Below are positions 52,891-63,413 of a stretch of 64,000 nucleotides of DNA, piece by piece (within the stretch, counting starts at the first letter, position 1; the number at the start of each line of letters is the position of its first letter). The DNA is taken from positions 20,982,427 through 21,046,426 of the forward strand of contig OX442315.1 of assembly GCA_949358305.1 (NCBI GenBank). The letters are read 5' to 3'. The notes under the pieces were generated by a model. It had not been told where the DNA came from, searched no databases, and was given only the letters and a program-made list of their open reading frames with translations. The translations under genes were made by a program, and so were the position numbers. This DNA comes from Strigamia acuminata (taxonomy: Eukaryota > Arthropoda > Chilopoda > Geophilomorpha > Linotaeniidae).

Positions 52891-53941
52891 TTCTGTGCTT
52901 AATAAATATTAGTCAGAATCACTTTTGCTTCGGATGTGAATAGTATTTGTTGACACGTGTGCACACTTGTAACACTTCCTCAAAGGTGAGCCGATGCATT
53001 TCCTTGTTATTGCACTCGAATATTAAATGTCTACTCACTATTGTAAAATATCTGAACCTATTAAACCGTGTTAGAAGTTATCATGCAATGGGTTAGAAGC
53101 AATTTTCTGAATTCAGTAAGCATACTTACTGTCTCTGGGTGTACACACCTACATTCAAGTAGCCTTGACATTCACGTCAGTGTTGGCCGGTTAAATTAAA
53201 TACTTCTCACTAGAGGTCACTTCAGAACGAGGAGCAGAAAAAATATGTCTCGGTAAATCAAAACTTTAAGGGGCTAGCCTACCTTATTATTTTGACATGT
53301 TTTGGTCAATAGATGGCGCTGATTACTAAAACCAAATCACCTACAATATTATCACACACTAGAAAGTAGTGCATAAAAGGGGTTCCAACTTAATCCTTTC
53401 TTGGAATTAAAAGGGGTTGTGGGTATTAAGGGGCTAGCCTACCCGCCATCTTGCCTGTTTTCTGATGCTACAAGGCGGTCTTAGTTTCGTCATAGCTAAA
53501 TGACTATTGCATATTTTTTTTTCTTTTTTTTTTTTCTAAATACTAATTAATAAACTGAATGTTTATATTATGTTACATTTGTGATATTTGTTCAATTTGT
53601 TTTTCAATCATTAAAATTAGAACATGATTTTAAAAAAAAAAATTTTATTTTTTTTAAAAATAGAAGTAATAGAAACCTAGATAAAACAATTTTATATGTT
53701 GCATTAATTTTTATTTATGAAAATTTTTGAAATTGTTACTGTAAACTTGAAATTACGAAGCAAATGTTTTAGATGTGATTGTGCTGCCACCTATTAGTGA
53801 AGTGTACCGATACACTACTTTAGCATGCGTAGGAATATGATTTAGTCACGTGATTTTTTAGTCATGTGATTTTTCAGTCATATGATTTCACAGATCATTT
53901 TTTTTTCTTTTGATTCAATACGACCATTGCAATCATAAAAA
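52891..53941. other. spacer upstream of MFSD10 and of the Mutator-like element gene
   Basis: Contains the MFSD10 promoter (just above 52890), then from 53266 AT-rich DNA with two copies of an 18-bp direct repeat (53266-53283 and 53426-53443). No coding exon before 53942. Confidence 0.4.
53266..53443. repeat. 18-bp direct repeat TTAAGGGGCTAGCCTACC, two copies
   Basis: Exact copies lie at 53266-53283 and 53426-53443, 160 bp apart, just 5' of the Mutator-like element gene. The TTAA start would suit elements with TTAA targets, and GGGGCTAGCC is nearly palindromic. I found no inverse partner downstream of 59061, so they cannot be called the element's terminus with confidence. Confidence 0.6.
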
Positions 53942-56900
53942 ATGTCAAAAAGAAAAAGTACAAAAGCAAGAATCTGGCAAAGTGCTCGGCGAAAGAAGAG
54001 GACCTGTAACCACTTAAAAAAGTTTTATGGCTTACCAAAAACTAAAAAGTAATTTATTTATTTGAAATTTTATATTATTTTAATTCTGGGTCATATTTTT
54101 GGATGTCGGGTCACTTTGGTGCCGATTATTTCGATGCCTAACCAAAAAAAACCCTAAATTTTCACCCAAATTTATTGATGGATTACTTCGGCGCCATCAT
54201 TTCATCGTCAATCTCTTCGTCGCCAATCATTGCTTTGGCAATCACTTCGTCACCGCTCATTTCTTTGGCAATCACTTCGTCACCGCTCATTTCTTTGGCA
54301 ATCACTACATTGACTGTCGGCCGTACGTTTTTGACTGTCGACCGTCAGCTTTCGACTGTCGGCCGTACGTTTTCGATGTCGGCCGTACGTTTTCGATGTC
54401 AGCCATACGTTTTCAACTGTTGGCCGACGACTGTCGGCCGTCAGCTGTCGCGGCATTTGTATATATATATTTTTTTTTATAAATTGTAATAAAAATCACG
54501 AAACAAAACATAAATTGCACAAATTGCAACACACACTCGGTGTATGGCAGCGATGGTCACGACAGCTGACTGCCGATTGGCGGGGAATTTGTTTGAGATT
54601 GGCGGGCCATACGTTTTCGACTGTTGGACGTCGACTGTCGACAGCTGTTTTTATGCACTTTTTGGCTAGTTTTCATGCGAGTTTTGGCCAGTTTTCATGC
54701 GACACGTTTTTCCGGCAAATTTTATAGGTGTTTGCAGGGGAATTTGAGGGGAATTTGTTTGAGATTGGCGGGGAATTTGTTGGAGATTGGCGGCAAATTT
54801 GACACGTTTTTGAGGGGAATTTGTTGGAGATTGGCGGCAAATTTGACACGTTTTTGAGGGAAATTTGTTTGAGATTGGCGGGGAATTTGTTTGAGATTGG
54901 CGGCAAATTTGACACGTTTTTGCGCAAATTTGACACGTTTTTGAGGGGAATTTGTTTGAGATTGGCGGCAAATTTGACACGTTTTTGAGGGAAATTTGTT
55001 TGAGATTGGCGGGGAATTTGTTTGAGATTGGCGGCAAATTTGACACGAATTTGCGGCCGTACGTTTTCGATGTTGGCCATACGTTTTCGACTGTTGGACG
55101 TCGACTGTCGGCAGTCAGCTGTCGCGGCCATCAGCTGTCTACTGTCGGCCGGTTTTCTACTAATTTCCGTAAAAAAAAATTGCAAATGCATTTGTATATT
55201 TATATTTATAAATTTTAATAAAAATCACCAAACAAAACACAAATTGCACAAATTGCAACACACACGCGTTGTATGGCAGCGATGGTCACAACAGCTGTTT
55301 TCATGCGCTTTTTGGCCAATATTTATGCGATGTTTGACCACCAATTCTGGTGCGATTTTTGGGAATATTTTATACGATTTTTAGGCAAGACAGAAATAAA
55401 GATATAAAAATTTTGTCAAAGATTTTATTTGTTTTTGTACCAAATGTCATACGATTTTGGGCAAGATTTCTTCCAATTTTTGGCCATTTTTTATGCGTTT
55501 CGGGTCTGTTTTCAGGCGCTTTTTGGCCAGTTTCAAAGCGATTTTTGGCCAATATTTATGAGATGTTTGGCAACAAATATGCTGTGAATATGCGGCAATA
55601 AGCCGTGAATTATTATTGGCAAGTAATCGTGTGATTTTGGGAATGATTTCAACCGATTTTGTACAAGATTTGTTGTGATTTTGTGCAAGATTTGTTGCGA
55701 TTTTGGGTAGAATTTGTTGCGATTTTTGGCCAGATTATGTGCAATCTTGGGCCAGAGATTATGTGCCATCTTGGGCCAGTTTTGGTGCAATTTAGGCCAA
55801 GATTTGCTGCGATTTTGGGGAACTTCTTGCCCTTTATTGTTGGCAAGAAGTTGTACGATTATGGCAATGAAATTAGCTGTTTTGTGCAAAATTTTGTTCG
55901 ATTTTGGCCAATAATTTAAACTATTTTTGGTCAATGTTTCTGAGATTTTGGGGACACTTTTATACAATTTTGGACCAGTTTTGGTTGAAATTTTGGGCCA
56001 GGTTAGGTGCGATTTTGGGTCGAATTTGGTACGATTTTGGGCCAGATTTGGTGCGATTTTATGCATTTGGACCAGTTTTGGTGGCAATTTTGGGCCAGAT
56101 TAGGTGCGATTTTATGCAAGACAAATATAAAAATATAAAAACTTTAAAAATAATTGACCCAACATTAATTTGTATTTTAAAAAAAAATTAATAGTGAATT
56201 CGAGGATCCTGAAAGCATTGAAATTGATGGGCAGTCAGAAATGGATTCAATGCTACTGTCACATTTGAGTTTTCAAAATGAGAATACTCCAATTGCAAAT
56301 GAATGTGCTGTTGATCATGGAAGTGATCATTCATTTCAATTGCCAAATTCTACTGATGAATTTGACAGTGCACATCTTAAAATTGGAGAGTTATGTTCAA
56401 CACCTAGGCCTGGTCGAAATCAAGGAGGTGACTCTCCTATAGAGATGAATACACCAATCAGTGATGAAGTTGCTGGTTCATACAGCCAAGAAAGTGAAAG
56501 GTATTCATACATCACAAAGTCAATTCTTTTACTGTGTTACAAAATTATTTTTTTTCAGTTACTTGGGTCGACGTATTGTTGACATAGGACATGTATTTTC
56601 TGCTATCAAAACCATATCAGATCACGATCCATTTGACTGCTCATTTAAAGATATGGACCTTGTCAATGAAAGCAGGGAAGGGCTGCATACAGTTTGGACA
56701 TTTGTGTGCAAACTGTGTAATTTACGTAAGAAGATACGGAGTGAACCCATCGATGATGGGAAAATGAATTCGAATGAATCTGCAGTTTCGGGAATATTAA
56801 CAACAGGAGGTGGCTATTCCCAATTAGAAGAAGTCCTGGCTGTGCTTGATGTGCCAGTTATGGCAAAACAAACATACAATAAGACTCAGGCAACTCTGGG

Positions 56901-59061
56901 AAATGTGTATCAGAAAGCAGCAATGGAAGAAATGATTTCAGCTGGGAAAGAAGAAGCAGAACTTGCTACTGCAAGCAGTGATTTGGACACTGATGGAATT
57001 CCACTGATAACTGTGATTGCTGATGGTTCTTGGGCAACTCGTTCTTACGGAACGAAATACAACTCTTCATCTGGCGTGGTAACAATCGGAAATTTATTTT
57101 TTATACTTTTTTTAAAATTTCTTAATTTTTGCACATTTCAGGCAATAATAATGGGTGCCAGAACTAAAAAAATTCTGTTTGCTGCAATAAGGAATAAGTA
57201 CTGCTCGACTTGTACCTTTTATGACACAAAGCAAGAAACTACACCTGAACATCGATGTTACAAAAACTGGACAGGTAGTTCTGGTGGGATGGAAGCCGAT
57301 GGAATTGTTGAAGGCTTTCAACGAAGTTTGGAAATGCATGGCGTCAGATTCGCTCGGCTTATCGGAGATGGAGATAGTAGTGTCTACAAAAGACTTTTGG
57401 ATGCAATGCCGTACGGACATGCTTTGATCATTGAAAAAATAGAATGTCGAAATCACATTCTGCGAAACTATTGTAATAAGATCAGAGATATTGCAGGCAA
57501 CACCAAGCTGGGAACACCAGCACTACGACGAATTATTAGTGGACAAGTACTCCGTCTTAGAACTGCTGTGCAAAAAGCAGTTCAGTATCGAAAGCAACAA
57601 AATGAATTAACACTTTCTGAAAGAACACAATTACTGAAGAAGGATGTTAAAAATGGCCCGTATCACGTGTTTGGTGACCACACTAACTGTGCTAATTATT
57701 TTTGCTCTGGGCCAAAAGAAAGTGAAACAAACCTCGTACAGCAATTGTCAGCAACAGGACTTTTTTCAGAGATGCTAAAAGTAGTGGAAAGAGTGCATAA
57801 TAATGCTTTTAGCTTAATCCACGATGTGACTAACAATATAGTGGAAAATGCGAATTCAGTAATAGCAAAGTTTATAGGAGGAAAACGAGTTAACTTCAGT
57901 CGTGGGCACTCATACCAAAGTCGTTGTGAAGCTGCTGTAGTTTCAATCAACTCCAACAACAACCTACACGGCAGAGTTCATGAAGTGATGTTTAACCGCA
58001 GTCCTAGGAAATTCACTGCTTCATTTATTAGCAGACGTCAAGATAAAAAAAACTATAACATTGAAGCACGAAAGGCTGCTGCTCTGAAACCACGAAAGAA
58101 AACTTCAAACATTCTACCAATGGGAGATGCAGATTATGGAAAGAATGCCCAACAACCTGACATGGACACCACAATCTATGAAGAGGAAAAAAAGAAGATA
58201 CTGAAAAGTTTACAAGTCTCTTTAGATCAGAGGAACGACATAGAAAAGATAACTGTTGGTCAAGCCATGTCACCTGTTTGGCTGCAGGAACGACAACGAA
58301 GATTGACAGCCTCAGTGTACGGAAAAATCTGTAAAATGAGGCCTTCAACTTCATGCAAAACCAATGTTCATACCATTTTATATTCTGCTGTAAAAACTCA
58401 GGGCATGCGTTATGGAAATGACAGTGAGCCATTTGCTATAGCAAAGTTTGAACAAGTGTATGGGTTGAAAACAATTGCATGTGGGCTATTTGTGGATCTG
58501 GAGAAGGGATACTTGGGAGCCAGTCCTGATGCCATAATTGGAACAGATGCAATTGTTGAAGTGAAGTGCCCATCATGTGCGAAGAATTTGACACCTTTGC
58601 AGGCAGTTGAGGGAAAAAAAATCACTTACTGCTCAATTCAAAACGGCAAGCTATTCCTAAAACCGACCCATGAGTATTATTACCAAATTCAGGGACAGCT
58701 GCACATTACTAGAAAATTAAAGTGTTATTTTGTTTTATGGACACCTTTGGGAATGTCAGTTGAAGAAATTGTAAGAGATGACGCATTTTGGGAAAACAAC
58801 ATGAAGGAACAATTGGACAAATTTTATTTAAACTGTTTGTTGCCCGAAATTGTGGACCCCAGGCATACAAGGAATATGCCGATACGAGACCCTGACTATA
58901 TTCTAAATGCTCAAACCAAACAGAAAGAAAATAAAAATATTGCATTACAAAAGAAAAGAAATCAAGACGAAATAATTGATGAGCAAACAGAAGAAAACAA
59001 TCACCAAACAACGGGTAATGAAAATATACAGCCAAAGCAAGATAGGAAACGCAAAAAGTAA
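53942..59061 (+). CDS. Mutator-like transposase fused to YqaJ-type nuclease, 950 aa
   Basis: Four exons, 53942-54048, 56195-56500, 56559-57078 and 57142-59061, join in phase. The first encodes a basic peptide (MSKRKSTKARIWQSARRKKR). A Mutator-type DDE core follows: first acidic site in ADGSWATRSYG (about residue 293), then a Cys-Cys-His-Cys cluster (YCSTC, HRCYKNW; about 332-350), the second site in IGDGDSSVYK (about 387), ECRNHILRNYC, and a candidate glutamate in VENANSVIAKF (about 546). The C-terminal third carries a YqaJ/lambda-exonuclease-like nuclease: LQERQRRLTASVYGKIC, GYLGASPDAIIG, AIVEVKCPSC and YYQIQGQLHIT. The aspartate and the ExK pair are the expected metal-binding residues. The protein ends in a basic RKRKK signal. 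The 63-bp third intron is in frame and stop-free, so a retained form would also be readable. No disabling mutation is visible. Confidence 0.88.
54080..55160. repeat. outer left array (GTCGGCCGTACGTTTTC and GAGATTGGCGG repeats)
   Basis: Three repeat types follow one another: a 30-bp duplication (ATCACTTCGTCACCGCTCAT, 54241-54300), a CTGTCGGCCGTACGTTTTCG series (54315-54450 and 55055-55145), and an 11-bp-phased series (54740-55050) alternating GAGATTGGCGG, GGAATTTGTTT, CAAATTTGACA and CGTTTTTGAGG. A unit near 54480-54575 (CACAAATTGCAACACACAC, then TATGGCAGCGATGGTCAC) recurs at 55210-55295. The array lies in intron 1 of the transposase gene. Confidence 0.85.
55290..56130. repeat. inner left array, GCGATTTTGGGCCAG-type repeats
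   Basis: Diverged repeats of the forms GGTGCGATTTT and GGGCCAGATTT, roughly 11 bp each, run from about 55430 to 56115. Their complement (AAAATCGCACC-like, GCAAATTCGCC) makes up the right-hand array. Long open frames on both strands here (up to 184 codons) are a by-product of the repeat period and not genes. Confidence 0.8.
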
Positions 59062-59097
59062 AAATTGTAAAAATATCTAATAAAGTAATGGAAATTC

Positions 59098-59240
59098 ATA
59101 AATATTTTGAATAAATTCATTTCAAATTGTAAATATTTTGAATAAATTCATTTCAAATTGGAAATATTTTGAATAAATTTATTTCAAATTGTAAATATTT
59201 TGAATAAATTCATTTCAAATTGTAAATGTATCGAATAAAC
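59098..59240. repeat. 31-bp AT-rich tandem repeat, about 4.5 copies
   Basis: AAATATTTTGAATAAATTCA followed by TTTCAAATTGT repeats from about 59098 to 59240 with few changes, directly after the transposase stop codon and its AATAAA signal (about 59080). It includes AATAAA in every unit, so it could supply multiple polyadenylation signals. Confidence 0.85.
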
Positions 59241-59349
59241 TCACGTGAAATCATATAAATTATCACAACTTCTTGCCAATAAGAATGGGCAAGAAGTTTC
59301 CCAAAAGTCGCAACAAATCGTTTCAAAATTGTACATAATCTGACCCAAA

Positions 59350-60080
59350 TTTGCATCAAATCACGGCAAATTCACGGCAAATTCACGGCAAATTCGCCGC
59401 AAATTCGCCCCAAATTTGCCACAAATTCACGGCAAATACGTCCCAAACTTGCCGCAAATTCGCCCCAAACTTGCCGCAAATTCGCCCCAAACTTGCCGCA
59501 AATTCGCCCCAAATTCGTCGCAAATTCGCCCCAAATTCGCCGCAAATTTGCCACAAATTCACGGCAAATTCGCTCCAAACTTGCCGCAAATTGGCCCCAA
59601 ACTTGCCGCAAATTGGCCCCAAACTTGCCGCAAATTCGCCCCAAATTCGTCGCAAATTCGCCGCAAATTTGCCACAAATTCACGGCAAATACGTCCCAAA
59701 CTTGCCGCAAATTCGCCCCAAACTTGCCGCAAATTCGCCCCAAACTTGCCGCAAATTCGCCCCAAACTTGCCGCAAATTCGCCGCAAATTCGCCGCAAAT
59801 TCGCCGCAAATTCGCCGCAAATTTGCAGCAAATTCGCCCCAAACTTGCCGCAAATGCGCCCCAAATTCATCCCAAATTCATCGCAAATTTGCCACAAATT
59901 CGCCCCAAATACGTCCCAAACTTGCCGCAAATTCGTCCCAAATTCGCCGCAAATTCAAAGTAAACTTGCCCTAAATTCACAGCAAATATTCCGCAAATTC
60001 ACAGCAAATTTTCCGCAAATTCACGATAAATTTGCCAGAAAATCACGGCAAATACACAGCAAAGTTGTGCAAATTCACGA
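59350..60080. repeat. right array with an 11-bp period
   Basis: Units alternate as GCCGCAAATTC and GCCCCAAACTT (11 bp each), with variants such as GCCACAAATTC, ACGGCAAATAC and GTCCCAAACTT. The period is very regular for more than 700 bp. Because 11 is not a multiple of three, every reading frame sees the same 33-base cycle, which explains open frames of up to 232 codons in several frames on both strands. These are not genes. Confidence 0.92.
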
Positions 60081-60115
60081 CTATTTGCCAATAATAATTG
60101 TAATTAACCTTTGAA

Positions 60116-61320
60116 AAAATCAAAATTATTACATTAAATTTTTTTTATTAAAATCTATTTTTTTTTATCACAACTGAAAAATCAAAATTCTGGCCAAAAG
60201 TTTATTCTGAATAGCATTTATTTATTTTTTAAATAAAAAACACTTCAAAACTTTAATTTCATGTTTTGTAAACAAGGTTGAATTCACACAGAATGAGCCG
60301 TGGCCGTGGTTTTTATGACCCGATGAGGAGGTTAACCCCATATTCGTTGACGGGCGAAAAGGAGCAGGCGCTTTGAAAAAGGATGGACGGGATGAACGGT
60401 CAGGTATGGAAGATTCATTATTTATATTTTATAAATCGGAAATGGTGGAAAGTTTTTTCTAAATTTCTAAATTTTTCTATACTTTGTAAATACCGGTAAT
60501 ACTCGAAATGCTTGAAACTATTTGTCAGTTGGCAGCCAACCAAAATATTTATCAGTTGTCAGTTGACAAGAATTGTCTATTGTAAGAAAACTAAAATATT
60601 TTCGGGCTGTTTGTCTTTTTTAGTCTCAATTACGACCAGTGTGTTCTTGTTTGAAATATCAGGAAATAGCGACAATATTTTTCTATGTCAAGGTATTTTT
60701 TCTACCTTGATATTTATGTGTTTTTTACCACTTATTTCCCCAATATCATGTATTAACAAAGTGAGCATCGTTTTTGAACCAACAGGTGCTTTTAAATGAC
60801 TCGGTCGTTCAGAGCGAACTTAACTATTGCCTGTCGTCGAGCTGTTATGAATGATGTGACAGGCTGGGAAAATATTTTTAATTCAGAGTATCATAGATTA
60901 TTTATTTTCACAAATTTAGCATATGCAAAAATTTCGGTATTTTTTTATGTAACGATGTATTTTTCTGAAGTCATCACCAGTTGCCGAACAGTTAATAAAA
61001 CTAAAATAAACAGACATCAGATGGCATGTTTAATAACACACGCATTATTCCATTATCATTAAACTAACAATAAGAACAAGAACTGAAGGTTTTATATCTT
61101 TAGGAAGGCAATGGGCGTTAGGACGTGTCGATTAGGCTTAAAGTCACATTAAGTCTATGGTTGTTACACGGTAAAATTAAAATTCAATCGGTATAAAATA
61201 TTTACAAGCACACTTTTTCTTCAGACTAACCAGACATATGACTGAGCGGTTCATAAAAGTAAAGGAACACAGTGAATAAATTTTGATGTAATTTCTTCTT
61301 TCTTTAAAACCGCATTGAAA
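60116..61320. other. spacer upstream of the SAXO gene
   Basis: AT-rich. A short frame from an ATG at 60294 (MSRGRGFYDPMRRL..) stops after 27 codons and does not connect in phase with the exons of the next gene. The segment 60780-60890 is copy B of the dispersed repeat also seen at 50321-50428. Nothing else is recognisable. Confidence 0.4.
60780..60890. repeat. dispersed repeat, copy B (partner at 50321-50428)
   Basis: Begins AACAGGTGCTTTTAAATGAC and ends AAAATATTTTTAATTCAGAG, parallel to the copy near Hhex. The two are in the same orientation and clearly diverged. Confidence 0.65.
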
Positions 61321-63413
61321 ATGATGGAAAATCCTTGTGCAAAGCCAATTCTATCAGCAAAGTTTGAAATTAAAACAAAATACATCGCTTATAAGCGCAC
61401 ATTTTTAAATTTCTATCAGTAGACGTAATTTACCGGTCTGCGTGGATGTAAATGACAGAGGAGATTGTAATGGCCTCGAAGATGCATGCATTTGTACGTG
61501 GGATAAACCGCTGAAAGGAAAGATCTATTACCACCCCGTCGACGATGATCCTGATTTCTTAGGATGCACAAAAGTAACTTTCTCAACTACAAACCAATTA
61601 AGCACTTTGTTTACATCATTAATACTTTGTTTTAGTTAATTATACCCGTAGAACGGGTTCAGCCGATCCGTCCTACGGCAAACTTGACGCTTTCGCAGGA
61701 CCCAATGGAAACGACGACAACATTTCAAAGAGAATTTGGAAAAGCCCCAACTGTATCTTAATTTATTTCCTATTTCCAACAAAAAAATATATATATTTAT
61801 ATTGCAGATGGATTTTCACGGCAGCAAAAGGCAAACTCGGAAATATGAATCTCCTTGCGAACCTATCTCTTCTGAAACGGAGTACAGAAAAATTTATCAC
61901 GCAAAAGTAAGCAATAACGAAAGGAATTCTACTCTTCATATACATTTTTAAATTAAAACAGCCAATTGAACCTGCAAAACCGTTCATTCCCGACATTCGA
62001 CCGCCGAATGAAGGACCTATGGAACAGATATCTTCGTACCAAAGGCAATTTAAAAGATTTGACCCGTGCCAGATGAAAAGCAGCAGACCAGCAAATTTCG
62101 CGCCTAAAAGACCAAAATTAGAGCGAACAACGTTTGTGGGCTCTTCTACTACCAAGGCAATGCTTCTAAACTATAAAATACAATTTTATAAAATATAAAC
62201 ATCGAGTTTTTTTATTTTATTTTTATTTTTGTAAAATCTGTAGGACACCTACACAGGACATTGCGGTGTCCAAAGACGTCCCCTAATTAAGCCTTTGGGA
62301 AATGAGATGTCTGGAGTAATGTGTTGTCACGACACCGTTTACGAAACAACGCAACAAAGAGAATTTATGCCAAAATCCACACAAAGAGCAAGTCTAGCTA
62401 AATATAATTCGGACCCCTACTTAATTAAACCGGAAAAGGCTGACTGTAATAACTGGTGATGCACAAAATATCCCTGCAGTAAATTTTTTATTTCTTTCAA
62501 TAGATTCGACACCGATCAGTAGTATGAAGCGAGCGTACATTCCCCACTACGACGTCATCCCAGTTTGCGCTGTCATACCAAAACAACTTCCACCTCAACC
62601 TTGCACACCAATGGCATCGGGCACAACATACTCCGACCATTATTGGCAGCGTAAACCCGAAAAACAGCACGGAAGACCAGACTGGTCTATACGCAGAGCG
62701 TACAGTTCGCCATTGGAAGAAATGGAAAAAGACTCCTCTTACGATTTAGAGTAAAATGGAAAAAAAATTAATTTAAAATACACATTTTTTATTATTCGCT
62801 CCGCAGTTATAAAAAGCCATTACGAGTATCCAAGGCAACATCTCTTCGACCGAAACGCGTTTTACTCGAGTTTGGCACATGCGACGTTAGTCCGAAAGAA
62901 ACCACGAATCAGTCGCAATTTAGAGCTCCGCCGAAAGGCGACCACAAGGCGCAAAGTTACATGCCGCCTCGAGTATACAAGAAAACTGACGATCATGTCG
63001 ACTATCTAACTACAACTCAAAACGCTTTCAAGGGTATGCAGAGATAGATGCAACATTTGGGGGATTGATTTTTGATTTTTGATATTATTTTCAGGTGTGG
63101 CAGCTCGGCGAAGACTGCCCATTGAAGTGTCTCGGTTGGCGGAATTGCAGATGCGGTATAAGGATAAGAGAATGGCTAATCGCACAATGTATCGAGAAAC
63201 GTTTGGTGTTGATTTTTTCTTTGTTCCTGCGAAACCTTTATCTGGTAATCGTGATTTTTCAATTATTTTTAAAACTTTTTCATATAAATTACTTCCTTGT
63301 ATTTAGCTCGAAGAAAGGAACGCTGCATGTATGACATTAAATCATCCGAGCGCATTGGCACAAGCGAAAGAAAACAGATGCCTTCATGTGGTCAACATGT
63401 GGAAGTGGCTTAA
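61321..63413 (+). CDS. SAXO2: SAXO-type stabiliser of axonemal microtubules
   Basis: Ten exons in phase: 61321-61361, 61423-61573, 61636-61752, 61808-61906, 61962-62156, 62244-62445, 62504-62750, 62807-63033, 63095-63244 and 63307-63413, giving 511 residues. SAXO (FAM154) proteins bind and stabilise microtubules of cilia and sperm tails through repeated short Mn motifs. Seen: a cysteine-containing N-terminus (CVDVNDRGDC, CICTWDKP), then spaced repeats of the type TTTFQREFG, YQRQFKRF, QREFMPK, YSDHYWQRKP and TTTQNAFKG with proline/lysine linkers (PIRPTANL, PFIPDIRP, PLRVSKATSLRPK). One intron (after 62156) appears to use a GC donor. The first exon (13 codons plus two bases) is short and is the least certain part. 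Whether it is SAXO1 or SAXO2 cannot be settled here. Confidence 0.82.

Larger units (their letters stand above)
53426..60115 (+). mobile_element. Mutator-like element with long inverted arrays of short repeats
   Basis: A transposase-nuclease gene (53942-59061) is bracketed by repeat arrays of opposite orientation: a left block (about 54080-56130, within intron 1) and a right block (about 59270-60115). Inverse homology is clear, for example GGGGAACTTCTTGCCC / TTGGCAAGAAGTTGT (55817-55853) against its complement at 59269-59302, and TTATTATTGGCAA (55610) against 60085-60097. Long inverted arrays made of short repeats are the hallmark of Foldback/NOF-type members of the Mutator superfamily. Exact ends and the target duplication were not found; the stated limits are approximate. 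Confidence 0.72.

Noticed and set aside
54666-56087. Open frames of 120-184 codons on both strands in the left arrays
   Set aside because: Same cause: short-period repeats inside an intron. The proteins are repetitive (NKFPANLKQI-type) with no domain.
59351-60114. Open frames of 123-232 codons on both strands
   Set aside because: They arise from an 11-bp tandem repeat, which cycles through all frames every 33 bases. The translations are the same low-complexity string in every frame.
60294-60420. ATG-initiated exon (MSRGRGFYDP..) as the first exon of the SAXO gene
   Set aside because: The frame stops after 27 codons, and the phase does not fit the exon at 61423. A better first exon is at 61321-61361.
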